A stretch of DNA of 64,000 bases from an uncultured Eubacteriales bacterium (GCA_902765735.1 CACXBB010000008.1:1-64000), one strand, 5' to 3'. Shown: positions 7,286 through 16,365, counted from the stretch's first letter. Translations and numbers: made by a program. The notes: generated by a model from the sequence alone, not told the origin.

Positions 7286-8134
7286 ATGAGGCAACTGTCA
7301 TTGATACTGGCCCTGCTGCTGATCCTGTGCGCGGGAGCGTCGGCAGAGGCGGCGCTGCCGGGCGGCGTGACGCTCGAAGAAGGTAAGGCGGCCTCCGTCG
7401 ATCTTGACGGCGACGGCGCGGCGGAGGAGGTCCGCTGGGTCATGACCCCCGGCGACGACGGCGTTATGGTGGTGGAGGTCACCGGCGCGGACGGCGCGAC
7501 GGTCCGCTTTGAGACCGACATCGCCTGGGGCGGCAACGGCTGGGTGGCGGACCTGGACGGCGACGGGCGGATGGAGATATTCGCCTGGGGCGACGTGATG
7601 TCCGACGACTACTACACCTGGTGCCTGCACTGGATGGGCGACCGGCTGGCCCCGGCGCTGTTTCGGGACATCGAGCGCGGCGAGAACGGCAACGGCTACT
7701 ACAAGTCCGGCTACGGCTACCTGACCGCCGCGGACCCCAAAGAGGGCACGGTGACGCTGTGCGGCAGCCAGGACGTGCTGGGCACCTACTTCGTCGGGCG
7801 CACGCTGAAGCTCTCCGAGGACGGGCTGTTCGAGATCGCCGACGACGGCTGGTGGACCCGCGAGGCGCCCGCCGACGGCGAGGCATGGGACGAGTACACC
7901 GGGCTGACCCTCAAGGCCGATGTGGACTGTGAACTCGACGGCAGTCCCGCCACGCTCAAGCCCGGCGACCGGATCTTCATCACCGGCTCGGACAAGCGGG
8001 AAAAGGCCGCCTTCGTCACCCCCGACGGCCACTCTGGCACGCTGGAGATCGACTGGAACTACGATGACTGGGGCTGGAAGGTCAACGACATCCCTGAGAG
8101 CGAACTGTTCGAGTTCGTACCGTATGCGGATTGA
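7286..8134 (+). CDS. Secreted protein with FG-GAP/EF-hand-like loops
   Basis: A 282-residue exported protein. Residues 1-22 are a Sec signal peptide (basic start, LILALLLILCAGASAEA, cleavable). Two DLDGDG loops (about residues 37-42 and 91-96) resemble the calcium-binding loops of FG-GAP/VCBS repeats. The C-terminal 70 residues, with LKPGDRIFITGSDKREKAAF, look like a small beta-barrel of the SH3 type. There is no lipobox and no cell-wall sorting motif, so it is probably released or loosely attached. The function is unknown. A strong terminator follows. Confidence 0.85.
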   Translation: MRQLSLILALLLILCAGASAEAALPGGVTLEEGKAASVDLDGDGAAEEVRWVMTPGDDGVMVVEVTGADGATVRFETDIAWGGNGWVADLDGDGRMEIFAWGDVMSDDYYTWCLHWMGDRLAPALFRDIERGENGNGYYKSGYGYLTAADPKEGTVTLCGSQDVLGTYFVGRTLKLSEDGLFEIADDGWWTREAPADGEAWDEYTGLTLKADVDCELDGSPATLKPGDRIFITGSDKREKAAFVTPDGHSGTLEIDWNYDDWGWKVNDIPESELFEFVPYAD

Positions 8135-8140
8135 ATGACG

Positions 8141-8180
8141 AAAACCGCCACACCCTTTGCCGGGGTGTGGCGGTTTTTTA
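8141..8180 (+). terminator. Rho-independent terminator
   Basis: AACCGCCACACC and GGTGTGGCGGTT form a long stem followed by six T residues, directly after the secreted-protein gene. Its preceding A-run could also let it work weakly on the other strand. Confidence 0.92.
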
Positions 8181-8325
8181 GAGGGAGTAGGGAGTAGGGG
8201 CTACGACCTCTTCCGTCAGCCCTTCGGGCTGCCACCTTCCCCTGAAGGGGAAGGCATCGGTTACGCTTCCAAAAGCCTTCCCCTTCAGGGGAAGGTGGCG
8301 CGAAGCGCCGGAAGAGGTCGTCCCC
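8181..8325. repeat. Composite intergenic repeat island 2
   Basis: Starts with GGGAGTA heptamers (8183-8199), then a large inverted repeat whose outer arms are CGACCTCTTCCG and CGGAAGAGGTCG and whose inner arms are CACCTTCCCC..GGGGAAGG and CCTTCCCC..GGGGAAGGTGG. It lies between two convergent genes. The right heptamer array is missing. Confidence 0.85.
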
Positions 8326-8334
8326 TGTGTTTGC

Positions 8335-10602
8335 TCACCTGTTCCGATAATAATTGATGAGGCACCCATCCGCGATGATCTGCCTTTCGGGCTCGGTCAG
8401 CGCGCCGGTAGACACCTCAAAGGCGGTCACGGCGCCGTCGGGCTTCACGGCGTAAGCGGTGATTGAGGCCCTGTTCTCCAGCACGGCTTCGCGAATGCCG
8501 GGCACGAACACGTAATCGCCCAGCTCAAAGACCTCGGGATGCTCCACCAAAAACGGCGTCATGCCCCAGTTGATGCAGTTGGAGCGATACCGCTTGGTGG
8601 CGTACTGTTTAGCGAAGTTGGCGCTGCCGCCCATCACGCGCTGGCAGGAGGCCGCCTGCTCGCGGGCGGAGCCGTCGCCGGGCATGTTGGCGAATATGGC
8701 GGAGCCGACGTCGGTATTGTCGGGGTCGTTGGCGATCCCGGCCTTTTCAAGCGCGGCGTACACGGCCCGCACCTCCTCCGGCAGGCCCTTCCCGGCGCGG
8801 CGGTCGCGCTCGATCTGCCGCATGGCCTTACTGCGGGGCACGTACTGCGGGTCGCGGCGGGACAGCGCGAACTCCGAAAGGCGCTCGGGGTTGGAGCGGT
8901 AGGCCGACGTCTCGCCGGAGGGGATCAGCTCGTCGGTGGTGGTCACCGGGTCGGTGATGTAGCTGCATATCCGCACCAGCAGGTCATCCGTCAGCGCGGG
9001 CATGTCGGGCCAGTCCTTGATGTTCGGGCCGAACTTCAGGGGGTGCTCGGGCTCGGGGCGGCCCCAGCCGTTGTACACGCGCTTTGCGTAGATGCCGGCG
9101 TCGTAGTGATACTCCGGGTCGGTGTATTCCACCTCGATGTCGGTGGCCGCGGTCAGCCTGCCGCCGTTTCGGGCGGTAGCCGCGATGGATCGCGCGTCCA
9201 TCAGCGCCACGGCGCTCATCTGCCCCTCGCCGGGCTTGGAGCCCTCGCGGTTGGGGAAGTTGCGGGTGGTGTGGCGGATGGAGAACTCGCCGTTGGCGGG
9301 GCAGTCGCCCGCGCCGAAGCACGGCCCGCAGAAGCACTCGCGCATGATGACCCCCGCCGCGATCAGGTCGGCGGCGCGGCCGTTGCGCATCAGCTCCGCC
9401 AGCGCGGGCATGGAGCCCGGGTACACGCTCAGCGAGAAGGCCCCGTTGCCGGTGCTCTGGCCTCGCAGGATGTCCGCTGCGGCGCAGATGTTCTCAAACG
9501 TGCCCCCGGCGCAGCCCGCGATCTCGCCCTGCTCCACCCAGATGCCGCCGTCATGGTACTTGGACGCGATGTCCATCCGCGCGCCCTTGATCTGCCGGTT
9601 GGCGGCGTCCTCCACCTCGTGGAGGATGTCGGCGGCGTTTTCGAGCAGCTCGTGGATGGTGAAGGTGTTCGACGGGTGCATGGGCATGGCGATGGTGCAC
9701 TCCACACGGGACAGGTCCACATGGATGCAGCCGTCGTAGTACGCCACGTCGGCGGGCGTGAGCGCTTTATAATCCTCCGGCCTGCCGTGCAGGGTCAGGT
9801 ATTGCTTCGTTTTATCGTCAGTGACCCAGATCGACGACCAGCAGGTGGTCTCGGTGGTCATCACGTCCACGGCGTTGCGGTACTCCATGGAGAGGCCGGC
9901 GACGCCGGGCCCCACGAACTCCATGACCCTGTTCTTGACATAGCCGTTTTTGTACACCGCACCCACGATGGACAGCGCCACGTCGTGGGGTCCCACGCCG
10001 GGCCGGGGCGACCCGGTCAGGTAAACGGCCACCACGCCGGGACGGGCGAAATCGTAGGTGCGGCCCACGAGCTGCTTGGCCAGCTCGCCGCCGCCCTCGC
10101 CCACGGCCATGGTGCCGATGGCGCCGTAGCGGGTGTGGGAGTCGGAGCCCAGGATCATCCTGCCGCAGCCGGCCATGGTCTCCCGGTTGTAGGAGTGGAT
10201 GTTGGCCAGGTTCGTGGGCACGTAGATGCCGCCGTACTTGTGCGCCGCGGACAGCGCGAACTTGTGGTCGTCCTCGTTGATGGTGCCCCCCACGGCGCAC
10301 AGGCTGTTGTGGCAGTTGGTCAGCGCGTAGGGCAGCGGGAAGGCCGTCATGCCGGAGGCGCGGGCGGTCTGTATGATGCCCACGTAGGTGATGTCGTGGG
10401 AGGTCATGGAGTCGAACCTCAGGCGCAGGTTGTCCATGTCGCCGGAGGTGTTGTGGGCCTTGAGGATGTCGTAGGCCATGGTGCCGCGGACCGCGGCGGC
10501 CCTGTCCACGGGACGGCCGGCTTTTTGTGCCGCCTCGGCGGGATCCGTGCATATCTCCGTGCCGTTGACCAGGTACACCCCGGCGTCGTACAGCTTGAAC
10601 AT
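8335..10602 (-). CDS. Aconitase-family hydratase (YbhJ-like)
   Basis: A 755-residue enzyme of the aconitase superfamily, closest in length and layout to the uncharacterised E. coli YbhJ. The cluster ligands are recognisable as TTETTCW in the middle and ECFCGPCFGAGDCP later (one Cys plus the C-x2-C pair), so a [4Fe-4S] cluster and a hydratase reaction are expected. The substrate-binding SDSHTRYGAIGTMA block is present, and the swivel domain contains GSANFAKQYATKRYRSN. The start is the ATG at 10602 with GAGGAG 8 bases upstream. It stands alone, without citrate synthase or leuCD partners, so the substrate is unknown. Confidence 0.85.
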   Translation of the reverse strand: MFKLYDAGVYLVNGTEICTDPAEAAQKAGRPVDRAAAVRGTMAYDILKAHNTSGDMDNLRLRFDSMTSHDITYVGIIQTARASGMTAFPLPYALTNCHNSLCAVGGTINEDDHKFALSAAHKYGGIYVPTNLANIHSYNRETMAGCGRMILGSDSHTRYGAIGTMAVGEGGGELAKQLVGRTYDFARPGVVAVYLTGSPRPGVGPHDVALSIVGAVYKNGYVKNRVMEFVGPGVAGLSMEYRNAVDVMTTETTCWSSIWVTDDKTKQYLTLHGRPEDYKALTPADVAYYDGCIHVDLSRVECTIAMPMHPSNTFTIHELLENAADILHEVEDAANRQIKGARMDIASKYHDGGIWVEQGEIAGCAGGTFENICAAADILRGQSTGNGAFSLSVYPGSMPALAELMRNGRAADLIAAGVIMRECFCGPCFGAGDCPANGEFSIRHTTRNFPNREGSKPGEGQMSAVALMDARSIAATARNGGRLTAATDIEVEYTDPEYHYDAGIYAKRVYNGWGRPEPEHPLKFGPNIKDWPDMPALTDDLLVRICSYITDPVTTTDELIPSGETSAYRSNPERLSEFALSRRDPQYVPRSKAMRQIERDRRAGKGLPEEVRAVYAALEKAGIANDPDNTDVGSAIFANMPGDGSAREQAASCQRVMGGSANFAKQYATKRYRSNCINWGMTPFLVEHPEVFELGDYVFVPGIREAVLENRASITAYAVKPDGAVTAFEVSTGALTEPERQIIADGCLINYYRNR

Positions 10603-10636
10603 TTGCTTCACTCCTCGATGATTTCACTTCGCCATA

Positions 10637-12013
10637 TTATTGTTCCCTGTTCTCCTCGTGCTCCTGATGATACGCCTTTTTCCGGGTGTACATCTTCTGG
10701 TCGGCCTCGTCGAGCAGCTTTTTGAAGGTGGTCGTGCCCACGTCCTGTGCGTAGGCGTAGCCCATGGAGATGCTGACGCCCTTTTCCCGCTGCATGTCCT
10801 CGAAGCGGCGGATCTTCCCGCGGATGGCCTGCTCGTCGCAGTTCTTGATGACGGCAGCGAACTCGTCCCCGCCGAAGCGGAAGCAGCTCTCGTCGGGACC
10901 GCTGCCGAAACAGGTGGAGATGCACTCCGCGGCGTCGCGGATGAGCCCGTCCCCGGCCAGGTGGCCCTGGGTATCGTTGGTCTGCTTGAGGTAGTTGATG
11001 TCGAATAGGAACACCGCCATCGAATAGCCGTGCTCTCCGGACTCCAGCAGGTACTGCTCGAAGCGGTAGCGGTTGGGCAGGTTGGTCAGCGCGTCGGTCT
11101 CGGCAGCGGAGCGCAGTATGGCGTCCAGCGCGTCGCGGCGCTTGAGCAGCGCGTTGTAGGCGGAGGCCAGCACCCGCACCTCCCGAAGGCCCTTGCCCTC
11201 GTCCAGCGAATCGTTGGAGGCGATCAGCCGGGAGCAGCTGTTGAGGGGGAACACCAGCTGCCGGTACAGCACCAGGAAGAAGCACGCCAGCAGCAGCACG
11301 ATGGTCCCGGTCACGATCCACAGTATCATGCGCAGCATGCCCAGCCGGCGGCCCATCACGGCGGCCTTGGCGTAGGCGGCGCTGCGAATCTCCGCCACGC
11401 AGGTGTTGACGCTCTCGGAGATGATCTGCTTGGACCGCGCGTAGTCCATGCTGATCATCATACCGGCCGCCAGCTCCAGTCGGGCCGCCTCGGGCATGGC
11501 CAGCTCCTCGTCGGTCAACTCTGCCTCGGGCAGCGGGGCGAACTGGGGCGTCTCCGGCAGCGGATAGACGGACCTTATCAGCGATATCGCGTGGATCTGG
11601 GTCTCGTACATGTGATCGGCAGTGGCGGCGGCCAGCTCCAGCGCCTCCCGGCCGGCGTCGCTGATCTCCCGGTTCTCGAACTTTCTGAGCACGTCGTCGC
11701 CCCGGCGGGGGACGCCCAGCTCGTTGATGTAGCTCATCAGCGGCCCGGTGTTCACCGTGCCGTCCTCCAGCGCCGGGGTCAGCACGAAGGCGGAGGAGGT
11801 CTCCGACATCACGCTCGAGCCCGCCTGCAGCGAGGTGGCGTCCTCAAGGTACATGGAGGTGTTCGACATGGTGGCTGAAATGTCGCCGCTGGCGTGGTTG
11901 ACCATCAGAATCGACACCACGATCAGCACGTGCAGCACCGCCAGCGTGATCGCCACCGGCACCGTGACCGCGTTGATCGGTATGCCCCGGGTCCTCGTTT
12001 TCTTGTTTTCCAT
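10637..12013 (-). CDS. Membrane-bound diguanylate cyclase (GGDEF)
   Basis: A 458-residue protein predicted to make cyclic di-GMP. One transmembrane helix at about 15-38, a helical extracytoplasmic sensor region to about 215, a second helix near 220-245, a HAMP-like linker, then the GGDEF domain from about residue 290. The active-site signature RFGGDEFAAV is intact, as are the NLPNR and FDINYLKQTND substrate and metal motifs. The inhibitory RxxD site normally five residues before GGDEF is absent, so product feedback at that site is unlikely. It has its own promoter and lies 34 bases upstream of the hydratase gene. Confidence 0.93.
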   Translation of the reverse strand: MENKKTRTRGIPINAVTVPVAITLAVLHVLIVVSILMVNHASGDISATMSNTSMYLEDATSLQAGSSVMSETSSAFVLTPALEDGTVNTGPLMSYINELGVPRRGDDVLRKFENREISDAGREALELAAATADHMYETQIHAISLIRSVYPLPETPQFAPLPEAELTDEELAMPEAARLELAAGMMISMDYARSKQIISESVNTCVAEIRSAAYAKAAVMGRRLGMLRMILWIVTGTIVLLLACFFLVLYRQLVFPLNSCSRLIASNDSLDEGKGLREVRVLASAYNALLKRRDALDAILRSAAETDALTNLPNRYRFEQYLLESGEHGYSMAVFLFDINYLKQTNDTQGHLAGDGLIRDAAECISTCFGSGPDESCFRFGGDEFAAVIKNCDEQAIRGKIRRFEDMQREKGVSISMGYAYAQDVGTTTFKKLLDEADQKMYTRKKAYHQEHEENREQ

Positions 12014-12080
12014 GGATATTGTATCCCTTCCGCTTCAAAAAGCCCATTATCCACCATATTATCATCACAGCTTACATGTA

Positions 12081-12109
12081 ATTATATCACAAAACCGCCC
12101 CCGTGTCAC
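12081..12109 (-). promoter_or_regulatory. Promoter of the GGDEF gene
   Basis: Minus strand GTGACA (12104-12109), 17 bases and TATAAT (12081-12086). Confidence 0.7.
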
Positions 12110-12134
12110 TATCTCCGTCATATAAAAATAGTGC

Positions 12135-12163
12135 TTGCCTTTTCCAACAATTTACGATACAAT
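12135..12163 (+). promoter_or_regulatory. Promoter of frr
   Basis: TTGCCT (12135-12140), 17 bases and TACAAT (12158-12163), back to back with the divergent GGDEF promoter. Confidence 0.75.
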
Positions 12164-12216
12164 ATTATTTAGAAATTTAACGCTGTGAGGCGCTCAACAG
12201 CAGTGGAGGTAGTGTT

Positions 12217-12774
12217 ATGTACAAGGAGACCATTAAAACCGCCGGCACCAAGATGGAAAAGACGATTGCCGTGGTCCAGAAGGACCTGAACACCCTGCGC
12301 GCGGGCCGCGCCAACCCCCAGATCCTGGACAAGATCACCGTGGACTATTACGGCACCCCCACGGCCTTGAACCAGGTGGGCAATATCTCCTCCCCCGAGC
12401 CGCGGCTGCTGGTCATCGCGCCCTGGGAGCCGAAGATGATCGGACCCATCGAAAAGGCCATCCAGAAGTCCGACATCGGCATCAATCCCTCCAACGACGG
12501 CAAGGTCATCCGCCTGTTGGTGCCCGAGCTCACCGGCGAGCGCCGCAAGGAGCTGTGCAAGCAGGTCAAGAAGATGATCGAGGAGGGCAAGGTGGCCATC
12601 CGCTCCATCCGCCGCGACGCCATGGAGCAGATCAAGAAGATGAAGAAGGACTCCGCCATCACCGAGGACGACCAGAAGGTCGCCGAGAAGGAGCTCCAGA
12701 AGGTCACTGACCAGCGCATCGAGGAGATCGAGAAGGTCGGTGCGGACAAGGAAAAGGAGATCATGTCCGTCTGA
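12217..12774 (+). CDS. frr: Ribosome recycling factor
   Basis: Splits post-termination ribosomes together with EF-G. The 185-residue product has the two-domain RRF layout: the first helix with KTIAVVQKDLNTLRAGRANP, the beta domain with YYGTPTALNQVGNIS, and the paired helices with RRDAMEQIKKMKKD ending KEKEIMSV. GGAGG precedes the ATG. pyrH, its frequent neighbour, is not upstream here. A terminator separates it from uppS. Confidence 0.98.
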   Translation: MYKETIKTAGTKMEKTIAVVQKDLNTLRAGRANPQILDKITVDYYGTPTALNQVGNISSPEPRLLVIAPWEPKMIGPIEKAIQKSDIGINPSNDGKVIRLLVPELTGERRKELCKQVKKMIEEGKVAIRSIRRDAMEQIKKMKKDSAITEDDQKVAEKELQKVTDQRIEEIEKVGADKEKEIMSV

Positions 12775-12798
12775 TCTCCCCTCCCCCGCCAAACGATA

Positions 12799-12829
12799 AC
12801 GGGCAGCCGGAACAGCTGCCCCGTTTTTT
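12799..12829 (+). terminator. Terminator between frr and uppS
   Basis: ACGGGCAGC and GCTGCCCCGT pair (one bulge) and are followed by six T residues. Confidence 0.85.
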
Positions 12830-12869
12830 CAGAGTGCAGAGTATCGTCAGGGAAAGCAGGTGACGCCGC

Positions 12870-13718
12870 GTGTTTTTTGAAAAGCTGTCCAAGCTTCTGA
12901 ACAGCGCCTTTCACAGGACGCCGCAGTACATCACGGTCTCCGTGGCGGAGGCGCAATCGGTCTCCCAGCCCGCCGCGGCGCTGCCGCCCAGCAGGCTGCC
13001 CCGGCACGTCGCCATCATCATGGACGGCAACGGCCGCTGGGCCAACGCCCGGGGCCTGCCCCGCTCCGCGGGCCACGCCGCCGGCACCGAGGCCCTGCGC
13101 GACATCATCCGCGCCAGCGACGACTGGGGCATCGAGGCGCTGAGCCTCTACGCCTTCTCCACGGAGAACTGGGCCCGGTCGAAGGAGGAGGTCAGCGCGC
13201 TGATGTCACTGCTGCTCAAGTACTTCAACTCCGAGATCGACGAGCTGGACGAAAAGAACGTCCACATCACCATACTGGGCGACGTGGACGGCCTGCCGGA
13301 GCCCCAGCGCGAGGCGGTCGTAAACGCCATGGCGCGCACGAAGGACAACACCGGCCTGAAGCTCAACATCGCTTTAAACTACGGGGGCCGCGCAGAGCTG
13401 GTGCGGGCCGCGCAGAGGCTGGCGGAGCAGGTGAAGTCCGGGCAGATCGACCCGGAGGACATCGACGACATGCTGTTCGAGCAGCAGCTCTACACCCGGG
13501 AGTCCCCGGACGTGGACCTGCTCATCCGCACCAGCGGCGAGCAGCGGCTCTCCAACTTCCTGCCCTGGCAGACCACCTACGCCGAGTTCATATTCGACCC
13601 CATCAACTGGCCGGAATTCAACCGGGCGCGCTACATGAAGTGCCTCCGGGAGTACGCGGACCGCGACCGGCGCTTCGGCGGGGTCAAGACGGACGCCAGC
13701 GGGGAGGTGTCGCCTTGA
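12870..13718 (+). CDS. uppS: Undecaprenyl diphosphate synthase
   Basis: Cis-prenyltransferase that makes the C55 lipid carrier for peptidoglycan and other wall polymers. The catalytic IIMDGNGRWANARG has its Asp at residue 52, and the C-terminal RTSGEQRLSNFLPWQTTYAEFIF supplies the pyrophosphate-binding Arg/Ser region. Starting at the GTG at 12870, the protein has 282 residues and an N-terminal extension of about 26 residues relative to E. coli UppS. A later start is possible, but no in-frame start with a better ribosome site was seen. Overlaps cdsA, so the two are coupled. Confidence 0.94.
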   Translation: MFFEKLSKLLNSAFHRTPQYITVSVAEAQSVSQPAAALPPSRLPRHVAIIMDGNGRWANARGLPRSAGHAAGTEALRDIIRASDDWGIEALSLYAFSTENWARSKEEVSALMSLLLKYFNSEIDELDEKNVHITILGDVDGLPEPQREAVVNAMARTKDNTGLKLNIALNYGGRAELVRAAQRLAEQVKSGQIDPEDIDDMLFEQQLYTRESPDVDLLIRTSGEQRLSNFLPWQTTYAEFIFDPINWPEFNRARYMKCLREYADRDRRFGGVKTDASGEVSP

Positions 13719-14587
13719 TCAAGCGCATCATAACCGCCATCGCGCTGATACTGGTGATGGCGGCGGGCATATGGCTTCAGGGCTGGTTCCTACGGGCGCT
13801 GCTGCTGGCCGGCATGCTGATGAGTCTAAGCGAGATGTACCGCGCCTTTCGCAGGATCGGCTACGACCCGGTGCGCTGGGCGGGCTACGTCTACTGCGTG
13901 CTGGCGGTGCTGGCCCAGGCGTTCTACGCCAACCTGACCGAGCGCAGGCTGTTCAGCTCCATAAGCCCCGCCATGTTCGCGCTGGTGGTGGGGCTTTTGC
14001 TGGGCATGACCAACATCATCTTGAAGGGCAAGGTGGCCTTTGACAGCATGATGTCCACGGTGTTCCCCATGCTCTACCCCGGGCTGTTCTTCTCGCTGAT
14101 CATACCGCTTCAGGACCTGAACACCCGCCTGGCCTCCACCCTGGCGCTGATACTGACATTCTTCATCGCCTCCGTCAACGACACCTTCGCGCTGTTCATC
14201 GGCTTGAAGTACGGCAAGCACCGGCTGTCCCCGGAGATCAGCCCCAAGAAGAGCGTCGAGGGCGCCGTGGCGGGGCTCGTGTCCAGCACGATATTCGCCA
14301 TGCTGGTGCCCTGGGTGGCCTTCCGGCTGGCCCCCACGTCGCCCGCCATCGCCGCCGACCTGGCCGTCTCCCACTATCCCCCCCTATGGACGTTCGCCCT
14401 GCTGGGCCTGGTGGCCGGGGCGCTCTCCCAGATCGGCGACCTGGTGGCCTCCCTGGTCAAGCGCCACTGCGGCATCAAGGACTTCGGCACCATCTTTCCC
14501 GGCCACGGCGGCATGCTGGACCGCATGGACGGCATACTTTTCTGCGGCGTGGCATGCTATGTGTTCTTCAAAATCGCCGGCCTGTGA
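13715..14587 (+). CDS. cdsA: Phosphatidate cytidylyltransferase
   Basis: Makes CDP-diacylglycerol from phosphatidic acid and CTP at the membrane. The 290-residue product has about eight transmembrane helices and ends with the family signature SLVKRHCGIKDFGTIFPGHG followed by GMLDRMDG. I use the TTG at 13715, which overlaps the uppS stop and has GGGGAGG seven bases upstream. An upstream start in the same frame would lie inside uppS. Operon with uppS, as in many Firmicutes. dxr and rseP-type genes, often next in line, are absent. Confidence 0.95.
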   Translation: MIKRIITAIALILVMAAGIWLQGWFLRALLLAGMLMSLSEMYRAFRRIGYDPVRWAGYVYCVLAVLAQAFYANLTERRLFSSISPAMFALVVGLLLGMTNIILKGKVAFDSMMSTVFPMLYPGLFFSLIIPLQDLNTRLASTLALILTFFIASVNDTFALFIGLKYGKHRLSPEISPKKSVEGAVAGLVSSTIFAMLVPWVAFRLAPTSPAIAADLAVSHYPPLWTFALLGLVAGALSQIGDLVASLVKRHCGIKDFGTIFPGHGGMLDRMDGILFCGVACYVFFKIAGL

Positions 14588-14628
14588 CCGGAAACCAGGT
14601 CAGGCCTGATATGGTCAGGTCTCACGGG

Positions 14629-14861
14629 GACGACCTCTTCCGTCTGGCCTGCGGCCAGCCACCTTCCCCTGAAGGGGAAGGCATAGGTTGCGCCTCCAAA
14701 AGCCTTCCCCTTCAGGGGGCGCGAACGCCCGGAAAACAGCACAGTGCGCTGTTTTCAGTGAGCGCGGGCCAGCAGGCCCCCGGAACGGTGGCACGCGAAG
14801 CGTGACGGAAGAGGTCGTAACCCCTACTCCCTACTCCCTACTCCCTACTGCCTACTCCCTG
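14629..14861. repeat. Composite intergenic repeat island 3
   Basis: Outer inverted arms GACGACCTCTTCCGTC (left) and GACGGAAGAGGTCGT (right), inner CCTTCCCCTGAAGGGGAAGG and a second CCTTCCCC block, then a right-end array of CTACTCC heptamers (14824-14859). Lies between cdsA and the downstream secreted-protein gene. No gene is seen in it. Confidence 0.85.
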
Positions 14862-14880
14862 ACCCAAAGGAGGTCCCGTC

Positions 14881-15714
14881 ATGAAGCGCGCAATTGCCCT
14901 GTTCCTGTCCCTGCTGCTGTTGCTGTCGGCGACGGCGCTGGCGGACGACATGATCATCGTGAACTGCAACGAGTGGGTGTCCCTGCGCAAGGCGCCCAGC
15001 ACGTCGTCGGAGCGGCTGAAAAAGGTGCCGCTGTACGAAATCGTCACCGACTGCCAGTGGGAGGACGACGACTTCATGCGCTGCACCTACGAGGGCGTCA
15101 CCGGCTACATACAGAACAAGTACCTGGAGCCCGTGGAGGCCAACGAGCCGGAGACCGTGCTGGATGTCCAACTGCCCGAATACAGCATGGACGTCATGGC
15201 GATGCGGCAGTACGACGGCAGCGAGAAGCTGACGGTCGTGGGCTACGACGCCTCCGGCGCGGAGAAGTGGCGCTACGTCACCGACGGCGGCGAGCCCACC
15301 GAGCTGAGCATGACCGACGCCTTTGTCGGCGGCACGTCGGACGACCCCCGGGTGCTGGTGTTCAACGCCCGGGAGGGGCTGTACAGCCTGAACCTCTACA
15401 CCGGCGAGGCGGTCTGGCTGCTCAGCGACAGCGAGGTCAACCTGGGCGCGAGCATCTCCCACGCGGTTGACGCCGACGGCAACCTGTACATCAGCGGCTA
15501 CTACGGGCCCGACCCGGTGTGCATCGGCCACGACGGTAAGGTGCGCTGGCAGTCCGCATCCGGCAGCGACGACATCTACTGGCCCTACCGGATCACCGTG
15601 GAGGACCGGGGCATCGTGACTCAGTACGCCATGATGGACCGTGACGAGCACGAGGGCCGGGTGATCTACGACAGGGACGACGGCCACGTCGTCGATATCG
15701 AATACGACCGGTAA
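14881..15714 (+). CDS. Secreted SH3b and beta-propeller-like protein
   Basis: A 277-residue exported protein of unknown function. Residues 1-21 are a Sec signal ending ATALA. Residues about 25-80 form a bacterial SH3 domain (EWVSLRKAPSTSSERLKKVP, then GVTGYIQNKYLEPV), usually a wall- or peptide-binding module. The remainder has repeated beta strands with GYDASGAEKWRY, NAREGLYSLNLYTGEAVW and DADGNLYISGYYG, resembling PQQ-type propeller blades. AAAGGAGGT precedes the ATG. There is no sorting signal or lipobox. Probably a wall-associated protein. Confidence 0.85.
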   Translation: MKRAIALFLSLLLLLSATALADDMIIVNCNEWVSLRKAPSTSSERLKKVPLYEIVTDCQWEDDDFMRCTYEGVTGYIQNKYLEPVEANEPETVLDVQLPEYSMDVMAMRQYDGSEKLTVVGYDASGAEKWRYVTDGGEPTELSMTDAFVGGTSDDPRVLVFNAREGLYSLNLYTGEAVWLLSDSEVNLGASISHAVDADGNLYISGYYGPDPVCIGHDGKVRWQSASGSDDIYWPYRITVEDRGIVTQYAMMDRDEHEGRVIYDRDDGHVVDIEYDR

Positions 15715-15721
15715 ACATTTC

Positions 15722-15746
15722 GGGCCGCTCCGACCGGAGCGGCCCG
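15722..15746. terminator. Bidirectional hairpin between convergent genes
   Basis: GGGCCGCTCC and GGAGCGGCCC form a perfect 10-bp stem with a 4-base loop. It sits between the convergent SH3b gene and metallophosphoesterase gene. T-runs are weak on both sides. Confidence 0.6.
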
Positions 15747-15750
15747 TGAA

Positions 15751-16344
15751 TCATATTTCAATCACATAGCGCTTGTAGGCGTTGATCACCTGCGTCTCGC
15801 CGTACTGCCTGACCCGCTTGAAGTCCAGGGCGGCGTACTGCGGGTGGACGTGGCCGTGGACCATGTAGCGCGGGTGGTAGCGGTCCATCAGGCGGTTGAA
15901 GGTCTCAAAGCCCCGGTGGGGCAGGTTGTCCTGATCCCCCACGCCCCGGGCGGGCGCGTGGGTCAGCAGGATGTCGAAGCCCCCGCTGCGCCGGAGCTTC
16001 CACCACAGCCTGCGCGCCCGGGCGGCCATCTGGCGCTCCGTGAACATGTTGGGCGCGGGGCGGTACTTCATGCTGCCGCCCAGCCCCAGCACCCGCACGC
16101 CCTCCACGGTGCAGATCGTGTCCTCCACGCAGACGCACCCTTCCGGGGGCTTTTTTTCGTATCCGGAATCGTGGTTGCCGCGGACATAGAGTATCGGCGC
16201 GTGGGTAAAGCAGGTCAGAAAGGACAGGTATTCCGCCGGCAGGTCGCCGCAGGAGAGCACCAGACCGATGTCCTCCAGCAGCGAGCGGTCCAGATAGTCC
16301 CACAGCGCCTTGTCCGCGATGTCCGACAGCAACAGTATCTTCAC
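15751..16344 (-). CDS. Calcineurin-like metallophosphoesterase
   Basis: A 197-residue dinuclear-metal phosphoesterase. Motifs in order: LLLSDIAD (the usual DxH appears as D-I-A), LSCGDLP, VRGNHDSGY, THAP and MVHGHVHP. The core GD, GNHD and GHxH motifs are intact, while the first His is missing, which may alter the metal site. The start is a GTG at 16344 with GAAGGG upstream, 21 bases after the ParB/BMP gene stop, so the two are probably co-transcribed. The substrate is unknown. Confidence 0.87.
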   Translation of the reverse strand: MKILLLSDIADKALWDYLDRSLLEDIGLVLSCGDLPAEYLSFLTCFTHAPILYVRGNHDSGYEKKPPEGCVCVEDTICTVEGVRVLGLGGSMKYRPAPNMFTERQMAARARRLWWKLRRSGGFDILLTHAPARGVGDQDNLPHRGFETFNRLMDRYHPRYMVHGHVHPQYAALDFKRVRQYGETQVINAYKRYVIEI

Positions 16345-16365
16345 ATGAACAGAACCCTTCGTAGA

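Noticed and set aside
7395-7565. Dockerin domain in the secreted protein at 7286
   Set aside because: Two DLDGDG loops are present, but their spacing (about 54 residues) and surroundings do not match the duplicated 22-residue dockerin repeat.
5612-8134. An 840-codon open frame covering three genes
   Set aside because: Only its last 282 codons (from 7286) look like protein with a signal peptide and ribosome site. The rest is an out-of-frame reading of the anchored-protein gene and mntP, low-complexity and rich in Arg/His/Gly.
8181-8325. Islands as simple transcription terminators
   Set aside because: They lack T-runs, occur between divergent promoters as well, and real terminators (for example 8141-8180) lie beside them.
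8539-10725. 728-codon plus-strand frame opposite the hydratase
   Set aside because: Antisense of a clear aconitase-family gene; no start signal.
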